Shown here in pieces: positions 1-8,767 of a stretch of DNA of 64,000 nucleotides (position 1 is its first letter; every line of letters starts with the position of its first letter). The notes under the pieces are model-generated. The model was not told the DNA's origin. It worked only from the letters and a program-made list of their open reading frames with translations, and searched no databases. A program made the translations under genes and the position numbers. This DNA is from Phycisphaerales bacterium (GTDB lineage: Bacteria > Planctomycetota > Phycisphaerae > Phycisphaerales > SM1A02), in contig SIAK01000005.1 in assembly GCA_009691805.1 (NCBI GenBank), forward strand, positions 1 through 64,000. Direction: 5' to 3'.

Positions 1-432
1 CTTGGATACGGAGAGCGACACAAAGCAGGACTCCTGTTCAACGAACTCGTGCGCACGAAGAAAGTGAAAGCACCGATCGTGATCGGTCGCGACCACCTCG
101 ATTGCGGATCGGTCGCAAGTCCAAATCGAGAAACCGAAGGCATGCTCGATGGAACAGACGCCGTCAGCGATTGGGCGATCCTCAATTTCGCGCTCTCCAC
201 AGCATCCGGCGCAAGCTGGACAAGCTTCCACCACGGCGGCGGCGTCGGCATCGGCTACTCACAGCACGCAGGACAAGTCATCGTCGCCGACGGCACCGAC
301 GAAGCCGCACTCCGCATCGAACGCGTCCTCACAAACGACCCACTCATGGGCGTCCTCCGCCACGCCGACGCCGGCTACGACCTCGCCCGCAACTGCGCCA
401 AAAAACACAACATCACGATTCCATGCGCGTAG
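1..432 (+). CDS. hutU: Urocanate hydratase, C-terminal part (5' truncated by window edge)
   Basis: The frame is open from base 1 and stops at 430-432, so only the last 143 residues are seen. Urocanase converts urocanate to imidazolonepropionate in cytosolic histidine degradation and uses a tightly bound NAD+. The visible part carries family-typical stretches: [20 protein letters not shown] near the start and the glycine-rich [18 protein letters not shown] block, followed by the usual C-terminus with [20 protein letters not shown]. No other hut gene is visible; any partner must lie to the left. It ends 155 bases before the convergent Sua5 gene, with a strong hairpin in between. The family assignment is secure. 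Confidence 0.93.
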   Translation, partial: LGYGERHKAGLLFNELVRTKKVKAPIVIGRDHLDCGSVASPNRETEGMLDGTDAVSDWAILNFALSTASGASWTSFHHGGGVGIGYSQHAGQVIVADGTDEAALRIERVLTNDPLMGVLRHADAGYDLARNCAKKHNITIPCA

Positions 433-494
433 TCGAGCCTCAACTACCGACGGAGTCGGTGAGGGGACAAAAAGACTGAAGTGCACGCATGAAT

Positions 495-526
495 TCAACC
501 GTTCGCGATTCACTCGCGACGGTTGA
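495..526. terminator. Long hairpin between convergent hutU and sua5 genes
   Basis: A 14/13-base inverted repeat (495-508 and 514-526) with one bulged T and a 5-base loop lies in the 155-base convergent spacer. There is no clear T-run on either side, so it is a structural candidate for a bidirectional terminator. A second, shorter hairpin (9-bp stem, 546-554 with 558-566, loop CTG) sits between it and the end of sua5. Nothing else is seen in 433-587. Confidence 0.5.
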
Positions 527-587
527 GTCGAAAGCGATTGCAGTGTTTTCGCCGCTGCGGCGAGAAACCTGCATGAGCGCTCAACTA

Positions 588-1553
588 TCACGCGCCTGCG
601 CGGCGGATTCGGTCGTGAATGGCGACCCAGACTCCGTTGCGTTCTTGGGGCGCGACGATGAGGACTGCGGTTGCTTCGCAGGCGTCTGCTTCTCGCAGTG
701 CTGCGTAGAATCGTTGGGCGTATTCGTATGCGTCGATTGGCATTTCGATCTTGATGTGTGGGGCTGCGACTTCGTCGTTCGCGAATGCGAGGACTGCTGC
801 GCGACCGGCGTGCTTTGCGAGCTTTGATTCGAGCGCGCTGCTTTGTACAACTTCGCACACGACACTCGGTGCGTAGTGCTTCGCCATCGTGCCAGGGCTC
901 GCGTCTTGTTTGGTGAGGTGCGGCATGACGACCGGGCCAATCAAGGGCGTGATGTCCTCTTCACCAATCGCGCCAGGTCGCAAGACCATCGGTCGTGCGC
1001 GGCTGAGATCAAGCACGGTCGACTCGATGCCGATGTCGCATGGACCACCGTCGAGAATCAAGAGGTCTTCGATGTGACTGAACTCGTGCGCGACATGTTG
1101 CGGGGTTGTGGGTGAAACTTTTCCTGATCGATTCGCGCTCGGAGCCGAAAGCGCGCCGCCGAATGCTTGCAACACAGCAAGCACCACAGGATGCGCGGGC
1201 ACTCGCACTGCAACCGTGCCGCGTCCACCCACACCAACTGCTGCAATTTCAGGCCTTCGCGGCAACACCATCGCGAGTGGTCCTGGCCAGAACTTCGCGG
1301 CGAGTTTCTCTGCGCGCGCGTCGAATCCGAATGTCGTGCGCTTCGCCATCGCCACATCAAGCACATGCGCGATGAGCGGATTCGAGGAGGGTCGTCCCTT
1401 CATCGCGTACACCGATGCAAGCGCGCTCTCATTCGTGGAATCGCAGAACAGTCCGTAGACCGTTTCCGTCGGCATCGCGACGCACAATCCCGCCTTCAAG
1501 CGGCGCGCCGCCTCTTGGATCATCTGAGGAGTTGGCGACTCAATGCGCGGCAA
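588..1553 (-). CDS. tsaC: L-threonylcarbamoyladenylate synthase (Sua5/YrdC family)
   Basis: Makes threonylcarbamoyl-AMP from threonine, bicarbonate and ATP for the universal t6A37 modification of ANN-decoding tRNAs in the cytosol. Of its 321 residues, roughly 1-205 form the YrdC domain, with PTETVYGL near residue 30, the KGRPSSNPL nucleotide/threonine-binding segment near residue 53 and SAPSANRSGKVSPT near residue 137. The remaining ~110 residues match the extra C-terminal Sua5 domain, so it is the long Sua5 form rather than the short TsaC form. The start codon directly abuts the stop of the upstream TolC-like gene (1553/1554), suggesting co-transcription; no functional link between the two is evident. 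Confidence 0.92.
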   Translation of the reverse strand: MPRIESPTPQMIQEAARRLKAGLCVAMPTETVYGLFCDSTNESALASVYAMKGRPSSNPLIAHVLDVAMAKRTTFGFDARAEKLAAKFWPGPLAMVLPRRPEIAAVGVGGRGTVAVRVPAHPVVLAVLQAFGGALSAPSANRSGKVSPTTPQHVAHEFSHIEDLLILDGGPCDIGIESTVLDLSRARPMVLRPGAIGEEDITPLIGPVVMPHLTKQDASPGTMAKHYAPSVVCEVVQSSALESKLAKHAGRAAVLAFANDEVAAPHIKIEMPIDAYEYAQRFYAALREADACEATAVLIVAPQERNGVWVAIHDRIRRAGA

Positions 1554-3413
1554 TTACGGTTGATCCAATCGAGTCGATGGACGCGCGAGGCTCGAAGAGG
1601 TGCGCGTTGTGTTGTCGGGCAACTCAAGCACTTCGATGCGATTGACTGCAAGGCCATCGCCCATCACTTCGTGCAATCGCGCGACGGAAATTTGATACGC
1701 AGCGAGCGCGCCGACGAAAATGTTTTGGCTCTGCGCGAGTGCGTTCTGCGTTTGGAATTTCAACTGCAGGAACTCAGGGCTCAACGCCGCAAGCGTGCGC
1801 TCGTCGACAAGCAACGCACGCAAGTTCTCCGCTTGCGCGAGGCGCGTTTGTCGATTTTGTTCGACAAGTTGTCGGTAGCTCACGCAATCGATGAGCGCGT
1901 TTTTCACGGTGAGCGCAGCGTTTTGTACAGCGGTGCGATATTGAATCACCGCCTGCGATCGTTGCAGACGCGCTTGGCGATACGCGCTTTCCGCTGCGCG
2001 ATTTCCGATCGCTTGGCTGAATTGCAAACCCGCGGCGTAGTCGACGAAGTCACCGCCGCCGACCTGTCCCATGGAACTTCCAAATCCGCTCGCGAGTCCA
2101 AACCACTGCACCTGCGTCGCGAGATCGAGTTGCGGCAATCGTCCGTTGTCAGCGACTTCAACGCCGATCGACGACGAGTCGATGCCAATCAACGCACTCT
2201 CAATCGATGGCGAACATTCGAGTGCGGTCGTCAGTGACGCGCGCAAATCCGCTTGAAATGGCGTCGCGAGTGGAAAGTCGCTCGGCACGATGAGCACGTC
2301 GCCGCCGACAGGCAGTTCACTCGAATGCATGAGTGACTTCAGCGTGTTCGACGCAATCTGCACCGCGCGCTTGGCATCGAGCACTGTTGCTTTGCGTTGC
2401 TCAACAGTTGCAACGGCATTCGCGTATTCCGAAACCGTCGCGTCAAACTGCCGACGCTTCGCGAGCACTTCGCGTACTTCGGTGCCGACTTCGACAAGCC
2501 ACTGCGCCGTGACGAGCTGGTTGCGCGCTTGCACGAGCGCCCAGTAGGTGCTCTCTGTGTCGCTGACGACTTTCAAGAGTTGTGCGCGTAATGCTTGAAA
2601 CGCCGCGCGATCTTGATTCTGCGCGACGCGAATCTGCGCGAGATTCACATCCGTGCCGAAGCCGCGCAAGAGTGGCTGCGTGTAACCGAGCGAAAGCGCG
2701 GTCTGATACGCGGGGTCTGGTGTGTAGTACTCGGTGTTGAGATTGTCGATGAAATTTTCCGTGAGCCCCACGGAAAACGATCCGCCCGTCTCGAGTTGCT
2801 TCTGCAAATTCGTCGAGAGTTGCAGGGCATTCTGATTCGTCACCGACGGAATGACCGTGCCCGAGAAGCCAGGAAAAATGATCCCGACCGAAGGCTGCTC
2901 GATGCGCTGATATCCCGTCGACGCACCGAAAACCCAGTCAAACGCTGCCTCCGCTTGCACGATCTGCGCGTCCGTGACCGCCTTCTGCAGCTGCGCGTTT
3001 TGAACGGAGAGGTTGTTCGCGACCGCCGTTTGAATCGCCGTCTTCAGCGAGAGGATGACTTGGGGCGACGCGCCCGCTTGCAGCCCGTCGAGCGGAATCG
3101 ACGCATCAAGCGCCGGTCCAAGTTCGCTCATCTTCGGACCGATCGCGTCGAGTTCGACTCGGCGAGCCGCGAGCATGGTCTCAATCTCGCACTCGGTCGC
3201 ACCGATGATGGGAGCGCTGCCTGCGGGAATCTGCGCCAATTGCGCGTCAAATGAGGAGTTGACCGCCCGCTTCAGGTCCTCGCCTGGCAGTTCCGAACTG
3301 GCGGTCGTGAGTGGAGACTGGCAACCGACGAGCGCCACCGTCGCGAGCATGGTCGTCGCGAGACCGCGGACAAATGCACAGGTTTGGGAGGGCGTCGCGG
3401 AGGGGAACTTCAT
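1554..3413 (-). CDS. TolC-like outer-membrane efflux lipoprotein
   Basis: A 619-residue protein with an N-terminal signal ending in a lipobox (VALVGC, cysteine at about residue 31), so probably a lipid-anchored outer-membrane channel subunit. The body shows two copies of the long alternating helical pattern typical of the outer membrane efflux protein family, for example LRAQLLKVVSDTESTYWALV and YRQARLQRSQAVIQYRTAV, with repeated alanine/glutamine-rich coiled-coil segments. TolC-type proteins form trimeric barrels with a periplasmic helical tunnel for drug efflux or type I secretion. No inner-membrane pump or adaptor gene is adjacent, so the partner is unknown. It is divergent from the SH3 protein gene at 3518; the 104-base gap would hold both promoters. 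Confidence 0.87.
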   Translation of the reverse strand: MKFPSATPSQTCAFVRGLATTMLATVALVGCQSPLTTASSELPGEDLKRAVNSSFDAQLAQIPAGSAPIIGATECEIETMLAARRVELDAIGPKMSELGPALDASIPLDGLQAGASPQVILSLKTAIQTAVANNLSVQNAQLQKAVTDAQIVQAEAAFDWVFGASTGYQRIEQPSVGIIFPGFSGTVIPSVTNQNALQLSTNLQKQLETGGSFSVGLTENFIDNLNTEYYTPDPAYQTALSLGYTQPLLRGFGTDVNLAQIRVAQNQDRAAFQALRAQLLKVVSDTESTYWALVQARNQLVTAQWLVEVGTEVREVLAKRRQFDATVSEYANAVATVEQRKATVLDAKRAVQIASNTLKSLMHSSELPVGGDVLIVPSDFPLATPFQADLRASLTTALECSPSIESALIGIDSSSIGVEVADNGRLPQLDLATQVQWFGLASGFGSSMGQVGGGDFVDYAAGLQFSQAIGNRAAESAYRQARLQRSQAVIQYRTAVQNAALTVKNALIDCVSYRQLVEQNRQTRLAQAENLRALLVDERTLAALSPEFLQLKFQTQNALAQSQNIFVGALAAYQISVARLHEVMGDGLAVNRIEVLELPDNTTRTSSSLARPSTRLDQP

Positions 3414-3517
3414 GGGGAGATGCGGACGATATCAGGTGTCGGATGTGGCGACGAAACTCCTCTGCGAAGCGAAAAAACTTGACGCCGCGGCTTGAAATCC
3501 TCACTACACTGCGGCCT

Positions 3518-4957
3518 ATGAAGATCAGGACGATCCTCTCGGCAATTCTTGCGCTTTCAAGCGCCTCGCCTTTGTTCGTTGTCTGCACGGATGCACACGC
3601 ACTCCCGCAGTCCACGAGCGCACCAACGAAAGCGCCTTATACGGCGATCGTGACGCAAGCCGACACGCTCGTGCGTTCAGGCCCGAGCGTTGAGAGCGCG
3701 TACCCATTCGGAAAACTTCCGCAGGGTGCAGTGCTCTTTGTGAGTGAAGAGAGTCTTGGTTGGGCTCGCATTTCGTTGAGCGGTGAAACATTCAACGGTT
3801 GGTTTGGATACGTTCCCGTCTCCGCAGCTGCAGTTGCGAATGATGATGGATCGATGCTTTCGATCACCGGTCGCAGCGAAGTGCGCGCGCCAAATTTCGA
3901 AGCCAATGGTGACCCTGAAAAGAGTTTCAAGATGATCGCGCCACTTTCCGATGGCGATGTTCTTGAGATTCTTGAAGTCGTGAAAGGCGAGCGCGGCAGC
4001 TTTTATGCCGTGAAATTGCCTTCAAAAGCAACAGGCTGGGTGAACGCATCTTCGCTGCGACCTGCAACAACTGCGGAGAGTACGACTGCGACCGCGGTTA
4101 CTCCATCGCCTCGTCCACTGCCCGCTCCGACGACAACTGCGCCTGCAACGACGCCAACAGCAATCGACGAGCCGATCGTTGATCAGAGCGGTCCTCGTCC
4201 GCTCGATTCCGCTCCAACCGCAATCGTTCCGCAAGCCGCTGAAACAATCACGCTGACAGAAACGACGACGGCGCCAGTCACAACTGCAACGCTCGATGCA
4301 ACCACTTCGCGTCATCTTGCTGCGGCGCAAGCGCGCGCGGCGACGTACGAAGATTTGGAGAAACTCTGGGGCAAGTTGCGCAAGGCGCCTGTGGAATCTG
4401 CGGAGCTCACGCAACTGCGCGATCGTTACCTCGCGTTTGCGGAAGACGCTGCAACCACGCCAATTCGCGCAAATCTCGCGCAAACGCGCGCTGCGCAAAT
4501 CGCGCTTCGCATTGAAGTACAGGAGTCGATTCTTGAACTCGCTCGATTGAAGTCGAAGTCGAACGCGAGCATCGATGGCATCGCGGATCTTCGTCTTGCA
4601 GCACTTAATCGTCAGGGCTACGACGCGATGGGTCGACTCAATGCTTCGCTCGTCTACGACGGCGAACGCCTGCCGCTTCTTTATCGCTTGATGGACAACA
4701 CGACCGGGCAAACGATCGCGTACATCCTGCCGACTCCAACGTTCGATCTTTCTTCGATGCTCGGACTGGTTGTGGGCATCAAGGGACCGATCGAGTACGA
4801 CGCTGCGCTTCGACTGAACACGCTTCTTCCGAGCGCCATCAACGTAATTTCTGGATCGGAAATCATGCCGCAAACCACGCCGACTCCGATCGCTCCTGCG
4901 GTGACCGCAACGGGCGAAACAACCCCGACCGCGACCGATACGGATACAGGAAAGTAA
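3518..4957 (+). CDS. Exported protein with bacterial SH3 domain
   Basis: The reading frame is open further upstream (to 3311), but ATG 3518 gives a clear signal peptide (KIRTILSAILALSSASPLF, cleavage after about residue 30 near AHA), so I choose it: 479 residues. Residues ~38-180 form one or two SH3b-like segments (TLVRSGPSVESAYPFGKLPQ, then GWFGYVPVSA; later GWVNASSLRPA). These are usually cell-wall or peptide binding. A Thr/Ala/Pro-rich linker (~185-285) follows, then a helical domain and a C-terminal region of unknown fold. No catalytic residues are recognisable. It likely acts in the periplasm. A TACACT hexamer lies 7 bases before the ATG and no ribosome binding site is seen, so the mRNA may be leaderless. 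Confidence 0.72.
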   Translation: MKIRTILSAILALSSASPLFVVCTDAHALPQSTSAPTKAPYTAIVTQADTLVRSGPSVESAYPFGKLPQGAVLFVSEESLGWARISLSGETFNGWFGYVPVSAAAVANDDGSMLSITGRSEVRAPNFEANGDPEKSFKMIAPLSDGDVLEILEVVKGERGSFYAVKLPSKATGWVNASSLRPATTAESTTATAVTPSPRPLPAPTTTAPATTPTAIDEPIVDQSGPRPLDSAPTAIVPQAAETITLTETTTAPVTTATLDATTSRHLAAAQARAATYEDLEKLWGKLRKAPVESAELTQLRDRYLAFAEDAATTPIRANLAQTRAAQIALRIEVQESILELARLKSKSNASIDGIADLRLAALNRQGYDAMGRLNASLVYDGERLPLLYRLMDNTTGQTIAYILPTPTFDLSSMLGLVVGIKGPIEYDAALRLNTLLPSAINVISGSEIMPQTTPTPIAPAVTATGETTPTATDTDTGK

Positions 4958-5003
4958 TCTCACACGAAAGCGCGGCTCGTCCGCTATGATCCGCGCCCCG
5001 TTC

Positions 5004-5076
5004 GGGGCGTTAGCTCAATTGGCAGAGCGATGCCTTTGCAAGGCATAGGTTAGCGGTTCGACTCCGCTACGCTCCA
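5004..5076 (+). tRNA. tRNA-Ala (anticodon TGC)
   Basis: The cloverleaf can be drawn by hand. The acceptor stem is GGGGCGT/ACGCTCC (one G-T pair), the D stem GCTC/GAGC, the anticodon stem ATGCC/GGCAT with loop TTTGCAA (anticodon TGC), and the T stem AGCGG/CCGCT with loop TTCGACT. The discriminator is A and the 3' CCA is not encoded. The G3-T70 wobble that alanyl-tRNA synthetase recognises is present in the acceptor stem. A TATGAT hexamer at 4985-4990 may be the -10 element. Confidence 0.97.
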
Positions 5077-5085
5077 CTCCGAACC

Positions 5086-5118
5086 TCCGACCCCGCATTC
5101 GTGCGGGGTCGGATTCGT
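5086..5118 (+). terminator. Rho-independent terminator of tRNA-Ala
   Basis: A perfect 12-bp GC-rich stem (5086-5097 with 5102-5113) closed by a TTCG tetraloop starts 10 bases after the tRNA and is followed by the T-rich tail TTCGTTTT. It is the cleanest terminator in the window. Confidence 0.88.
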
Positions 5119-5171
5119 TTTGGAACTGGTGCTGAAACTGCTGTTGAAACTTGCGTTCGCTCGCATTGCAC

Positions 5172-5795
5172 ATGACACGCGCGAAGAAAAATGCTTTTCT
5201 CAATGCTGCTGAAGCAGAGCGTGTTGCATCGCATTTAGCCTTGCGCGCGAAAGATTGGCTGCAAGACTTTGAGAGCCCGCGTGCGGTTCTGTTCGTGGAA
5301 GGTGAAACGGAACGACTCGTGTTACGCAAGCACTCCACGCTCGAACAGGCGGGAGTCTGCCTGCTCGATTTCGGTACGGTCGGCATCGAGCCACTCATTC
5401 GCGTCGCGGACGCGCGCTCCATTCCCTGGCACGTACTTGTAGATCACGATGAAGCGGGCACGCACTACGCGAACCGCGCGCGCGAGCACTTGCACCGGCG
5501 CCAGCCATCCATGCACATCACGATCGCCGATGCTGCGAGTTTCGAACTTGCGCTCTGGAATGAAGGCTTCCGCGAGGATCTCCGCGCGATTGCGCTTGAG
5601 CAGGATGTTGCGCTTGTGGATGACACGTTGGAGTCGTTGCTGCGCGCGGCGCGATTGAAATTGCCCAAGCCGATGCTCGTCGAGCGAGCGATCGCACGCG
5701 CACAAGCGCGGGATGCTTCGATTGAACTTCCTCGGTCGATGCGTGCGGCGATCGCTGCGGTGCTCGCACAAGTTTCTTCCGCGCGCGAAATCTAG
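5172..5795 (+). CDS. Stand-alone TOPRIM domain protein (OLD-nuclease-like module)
   Basis: A 207-residue protein whose N-terminal half has the TOPRIM signature: FVEGETERLVL (conserved Glu, about residues 42-52) and, about 55 residues later, LVDHDEAGTHY (the DxD motif). The pattern is closest to the TOPRIM nuclease domain of OLD-family proteins, but the ATPase domain that normally precedes it is missing. An in-frame stop at 5145-5147 shows it is not simply missed upstream. ATG 5172 is chosen; TTG 5151 is the only upstream alternative. The C-terminal ~90 residues are alpha-helical with no recognised family. It lies directly downstream of tRNA-Ala and its terminator, and its stop codon overlaps the rsmE stop on the other strand. 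A metal-dependent nucleic-acid enzyme is plausible but unproven. Confidence 0.7.
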   Translation: MTRAKKNAFLNAAEAERVASHLALRAKDWLQDFESPRAVLFVEGETERLVLRKHSTLEQAGVCLLDFGTVGIEPLIRVADARSIPWHVLVDHDEAGTHYANRAREHLHRRQPSMHITIADAASFELALWNEGFREDLRAIALEQDVALVDDTLESLLRAARLKLPKPMLVERAIARAQARDASIELPRSMRAAIAAVLAQVSSAREI

Positions 5796-6535
5796 CGTCG
5801 CAGATCCGCATAGACACACGCCGCTGCAACTGCCGCGGTTTCGATGCGAAGCACATGCGCGCAGAGTGTCACGATCGAATTGCCGAACACGCGGAGTGCC
5901 GCGACTTCGCGCTCGGTGAATCCTCCCTCAGGCCCAATCCACACGGTGATTCCTGCGGAAGTTGACTGCGCGAGCATCGCGCGCAAGACATCGCCCATCG
6001 GCTTCGCGTCCCACGAGAGATGCGCGACCACGCCCTGCGCACCACGCGCGTGTTCACGCGTTGCGACCTCTTCGAGCGAACCACCTGCAACGAGTTCAGG
6101 AATCCACGCGCGCCTCGATTGCTTGCACGCTTCGACAAGAATGCGTTGCGAACGCTCGTTCCGCGTGAGCTTCGCTTCGTGTATCACGCTCCGTTCGCAA
6201 TCGATCGGAATGAGTCGGTCCACCCCTGCTTGCGTTGTCATATCGAGCAGCGTCGCAAGTCGATCGCCCTTCGGAACTGCGAATGCGATCGTCAACGGAC
6301 GCGCGGGGCGTGGGTTCGATGCGACAGCATGGACACGCGCCGCGCGTTCGCCGTGACGCGACCGACCATCGAGAATCGTCGCATACGCAGTCGTTCCCAT
6401 GCCATCAAAGAGCGTGACGCTGTCGCCCGTGCCAAGTCGGCGCGCGCCCATCGCGTGCTTTGCTTCTGATGCCGCGATCTCAACATCACTCCCGATTGCG
6501 CCGAGTGCTTCCGCGTAAATCCACACGTCAGACAT
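5792..6535 (-). CDS. rsmE: 16S rRNA (uracil1498-N3)-methyltransferase
   Basis: RsmE methylates U1498 of 16S rRNA in the decoding region, using S-adenosylmethionine. The 247-residue protein has an N-terminal PUA-like part (HAMGARRLGTGDSVTLFDG) and a C-terminal SPOUT knot. The knot includes PKGDRLATLLDMTTQAGV, EACKQSRR, and the SAM-binding WIGPEGGFTEREVAAL, then LRIETAAVAA. I use ATG 6535 (MSDVWIYAE) because the frame continues upstream only through sequence that is coding for rsmJ in another frame. The start overlaps the rsmJ stop by 8 bases, so the two rRNA methyltransferases are translationally coupled. Confidence 0.93.
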   Translation of the reverse strand: MSDVWIYAEALGAIGSDVEIAASEAKHAMGARRLGTGDSVTLFDGMGTTAYATILDGRSRHGERAARVHAVASNPRPARPLTIAFAVPKGDRLATLLDMTTQAGVDRLIPIDCERSVIHEAKLTRNERSQRILVEACKQSRRAWIPELVAGGSLEEVATREHARGAQGVVAHLSWDAKPMGDVLRAMLAQSTSAGITVWIGPEGGFTEREVAALRVFGNSIVTLCAHVLRIETAAVAAACVYADLRR

Positions 6536-7304
6536 GCGCGCCACCTTTCGAGTGTGTTGCGTAAACATCAAACCGCACGAGCGTGCCGTGCAATGACCAA
6601 GAGGGACGCGACTGCGCGAAATCGCCCGCGTGCTCTGGTCGCTTGACCACGATGCGTGCAGGTTGCAGTGCACGCGCCGCTGCGAGCAGCGCATGCTCAG
6701 AGGCGAGACGCGCATCCTCTGTCACTTCTCCGAGCAACTCTTTGAGAATCTGCATTTCCTTCGGAGGTAATGCACTCTTCTTGCGCTTGGGCGGAAACAT
6801 CGGATCAAGGAAGACTGCGGTCACCTCAGGTGAAACTCCTCTCGACGCGAAGATCGCGCAAGCATCGGGCGCATCGGATCCGAGCAATTCGATGCGCGAC
6901 GCGATCTCGCACATCTTCGCATCACTCGAAGCACGCACGCGAGCGAGACCATCGAGGGCGAGCGCATGCACGCATGGATCGCGCTCGGTTGCGAACACGC
7001 GTCGACCTGTGGCTGCGATGAGCCACGCATCGCCAAGTAGTCCCGCGGTGCAATCGACAACATCCGTCGCGTCACCAAGCGCGCGGATGAGTGGTTGCCT
7101 TCGTAGAGCGCCAAGTGATGGAATGAGAATCGTTGCAAGGTCGACGCGAATGCCGCGACCGAGCGCATCGCCACTGCGACGAAGTTCGAGTCGACCTTCA
7201 CCATCGCGCGAGAGGACATGCGTCGCGGCTCCCGCGCAAGTCGGCGGAAGCAGCGCGCAGAGCGGGTCTGCTGCGGAAATCTCGATGGAAACGGCGGGTG
7301 TCAT
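6528..7304 (-). CDS. rsmJ: RsmJ-like 16S rRNA (guanine1516-N2)-methyltransferase
   Basis: A class I SAM methyltransferase of 258 residues. Motif I is VDCTAGLLGDAWLIA (~residues 82-96), an acidic motif II follows (FATERDP), and the catalytic-region motif is FLDPMFPPKRKKSAL, which closely matches the DPMFP(H/P)K..SAL signature of RsmJ. RsmJ methylates G1516 in the helix 45 region of small-subunit rRNA. It is the first gene of a pair with rsmE (8-base overlap), and divergent from the cystathionine beta-synthase gene across a 65-base gap. The exact target base is carried over from the E. coli enzyme and is an inference here. Confidence 0.85.
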   Translation of the reverse strand: MTPAVSIEISAADPLCALLPPTCAGAATHVLSRDGEGRLELRRSGDALGRGIRVDLATILIPSLGALRRQPLIRALGDATDVVDCTAGLLGDAWLIAATGRRVFATERDPCVHALALDGLARVRASSDAKMCEIASRIELLGSDAPDACAIFASRGVSPEVTAVFLDPMFPPKRKKSALPPKEMQILKELLGEVTEDARLASEHALLAAARALQPARIVVKRPEHAGDFAQSRPSWSLHGTLVRFDVYATHSKGGAHV

Positions 7305-7369
7305 GCGTCAAGAATTGCTAAGGACTGCGGCAAAGTAGTCGACGAAGGCATTTTGTACACTCGCGCCCT

Positions 7370-8758
7370 ATGCCCGCGACTGTTTCTCTAGCTCCCGTCT
7401 TCAGCAACATCCTCGAGATGATCGGGAACACCCCGATGCTCGAACTCAAGCGATTCGACATCGGCCCCTGCCGACTGTTCGTAAAGATGGAGTCCCTCAA
7501 TCCTGGCAATTCCATCAAGGACCGAATCGCCGTCACGATGATTGCCGCCGCAGAGCAATCCGGCAAGTTGCGCCCTGGTGGTCGCATCGTCGAAGCCACC
7601 GCCGGCAACACCGGGCTCGCACTCGCGCTTGTGTCGAGTCAGAAGGGATACCGACTCACCGTTGTGATGCCCGACAAGATGAGCGACGAAAAAATTTCGC
7701 ACCTGCGAGCGATGGGTGCAGAGGTGATCCTCACCCGTTCGGATGTTGCGAAGGGACATCCCGAGTACTACCAAGACATTGCTGAGAGGATCGCGCGCGA
7801 GGATCCCGATGCGTTCTTCGTGAATCAATTCGCGAATCCCGCCAACGTGCAAGCACATTACGAAACGACGGCGCCAGAAATTTGGGCGCAGTTGGAAGGT
7901 CGCGTCGACGCGTTTGTCGCGGGCGTTGGATCGGGTGGCACGGTGAGCGGCATGGGTCGCTACTTCAAAGAACGCAATCCCGCGTGCGAGATTGTGCTTG
8001 CGGATCCTGTGGGTTCGATTCTCGCGCCGCTCGTGTGCGAAGGGAAAACTGTCGCGCCTGGATCATGGCTCGTGGAAGGCATCGGCGAAGATTTCATCCC
8101 GTCGATTCTCGACATGACGCTCATCGACAAGGCGTACGCGATCTCCGATGCGGAATCTTTTGAAGTCGCACGCGAGCTGCTTCGTCTTGAAGGCATTCTC
8201 GCGGGTTCAAGCGTGGGCACGCTGCTCGCTGCGGCGCTGAAGTACTGCCGCGAACAAACCACGCCGAAGACTGTCGTCACGCTGATCTGCGACAACGGCG
8301 CGAAGTATCTCTCGAAGATGTTCAACGATTTCTGGATGGTCGACAACGGGTTCATCCAGCGACCAACCTACGGTGACATTCGCGATCTCATTGCGCGGCG
8401 TCACATCGAGCGCGAAGATTTCTGCCTCACGCCTGAGGTGCCGATTGCGCAAGCGATCAAGCGCATGCGCATGTATTCCGTTTCACAGATGGCCGTGCTG
8501 GACGCGAACGATCGCGTCGTTGGCATTCTCGATGAAAGCGATGTGCTCCTTGCACTCGTGCGCGATCGTGATTGTGCTGCGAACCCTGTGCGCGATTTCA
8601 TGTCGAGCCGCGTGGAAACGATCAAGCCCACCGCAAGTGTGCAGGATCTGCTCCCCGTCTTCCGCGCCGACCGCGTCGCCGTCGTCACTGATGCGAAACA
8701 TTTCTACGGCCTCATCACGAAGATCGATCTCATCAACTACCTCCGCAAGCAACTCTGA
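7370..8758 (+). CDS. Cystathionine beta-synthase with C-terminal CBS pair
   Basis: A PLP enzyme (fold type II) of 462 residues that condenses serine, or an activated serine, with homocysteine. The catalytic core (~1-330) shows NTPMLEL, the PLP lysine in SLNPGNSIKDR (Lys50), the asparagine loop EATAGNTGLA and the phosphate-binding GVGSGGTVSGMG. Two CBS motifs occupy ~345-462, giving the same domain order as eukaryotic CBS, where the pair is regulatory. No haem-binding N-terminal segment is present. The gene for a gamma-lyase-type enzyme follows after 9 bases, which supports a role in homocysteine-to-cysteine conversion rather than plain cysteine synthase. A TACACT hexamer lies 8 bases before the ATG. 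Confidence 0.9.
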   Translation: MPATVSLAPVFSNILEMIGNTPMLELKRFDIGPCRLFVKMESLNPGNSIKDRIAVTMIAAAEQSGKLRPGGRIVEATAGNTGLALALVSSQKGYRLTVVMPDKMSDEKISHLRAMGAEVILTRSDVAKGHPEYYQDIAERIAREDPDAFFVNQFANPANVQAHYETTAPEIWAQLEGRVDAFVAGVGSGGTVSGMGRYFKERNPACEIVLADPVGSILAPLVCEGKTVAPGSWLVEGIGEDFIPSILDMTLIDKAYAISDAESFEVARELLRLEGILAGSSVGTLLAAALKYCREQTTPKTVVTLICDNGAKYLSKMFNDFWMVDNGFIQRPTYGDIRDLIARRHIEREDFCLTPEVPIAQAIKRMRMYSVSQMAVLDANDRVVGILDESDVLLALVRDRDCAANPVRDFMSSRVETIKPTASVQDLLPVFRADRVAVVTDAKHFYGLITKIDLINYLRKQL

Positions 8759-8767
8759 GTTTTACTT

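Noticed and set aside
1167-2237. Long plus-strand open frame (356 codons) across sua5 and the TolC-like gene
   Set aside because: It is antisense to two well-supported genes, spans their junction, and its product is Arg/His-rich without any family similarity. It arises from the codon bias of the real strand.
3311-3517. N-terminal extension of the SH3 protein
   Set aside because: It runs through the start region of the divergent TolC-like gene and would bury the signal peptide that begins at ATG 3518.
5004-5795. Integrated element at tRNA-Ala
   Set aside because: No integrase, no direct repeat of the tRNA 3' end and no mobility gene is visible; only the orphan TOPRIM gene lies behind the tRNA.
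6536-6715. 60-residue N-terminal extension of RsmE
   Set aside because: The segment lies wholly inside rsmJ in another frame and is not RsmE-like; ATG 6535 begins the typical RsmE N-terminus.
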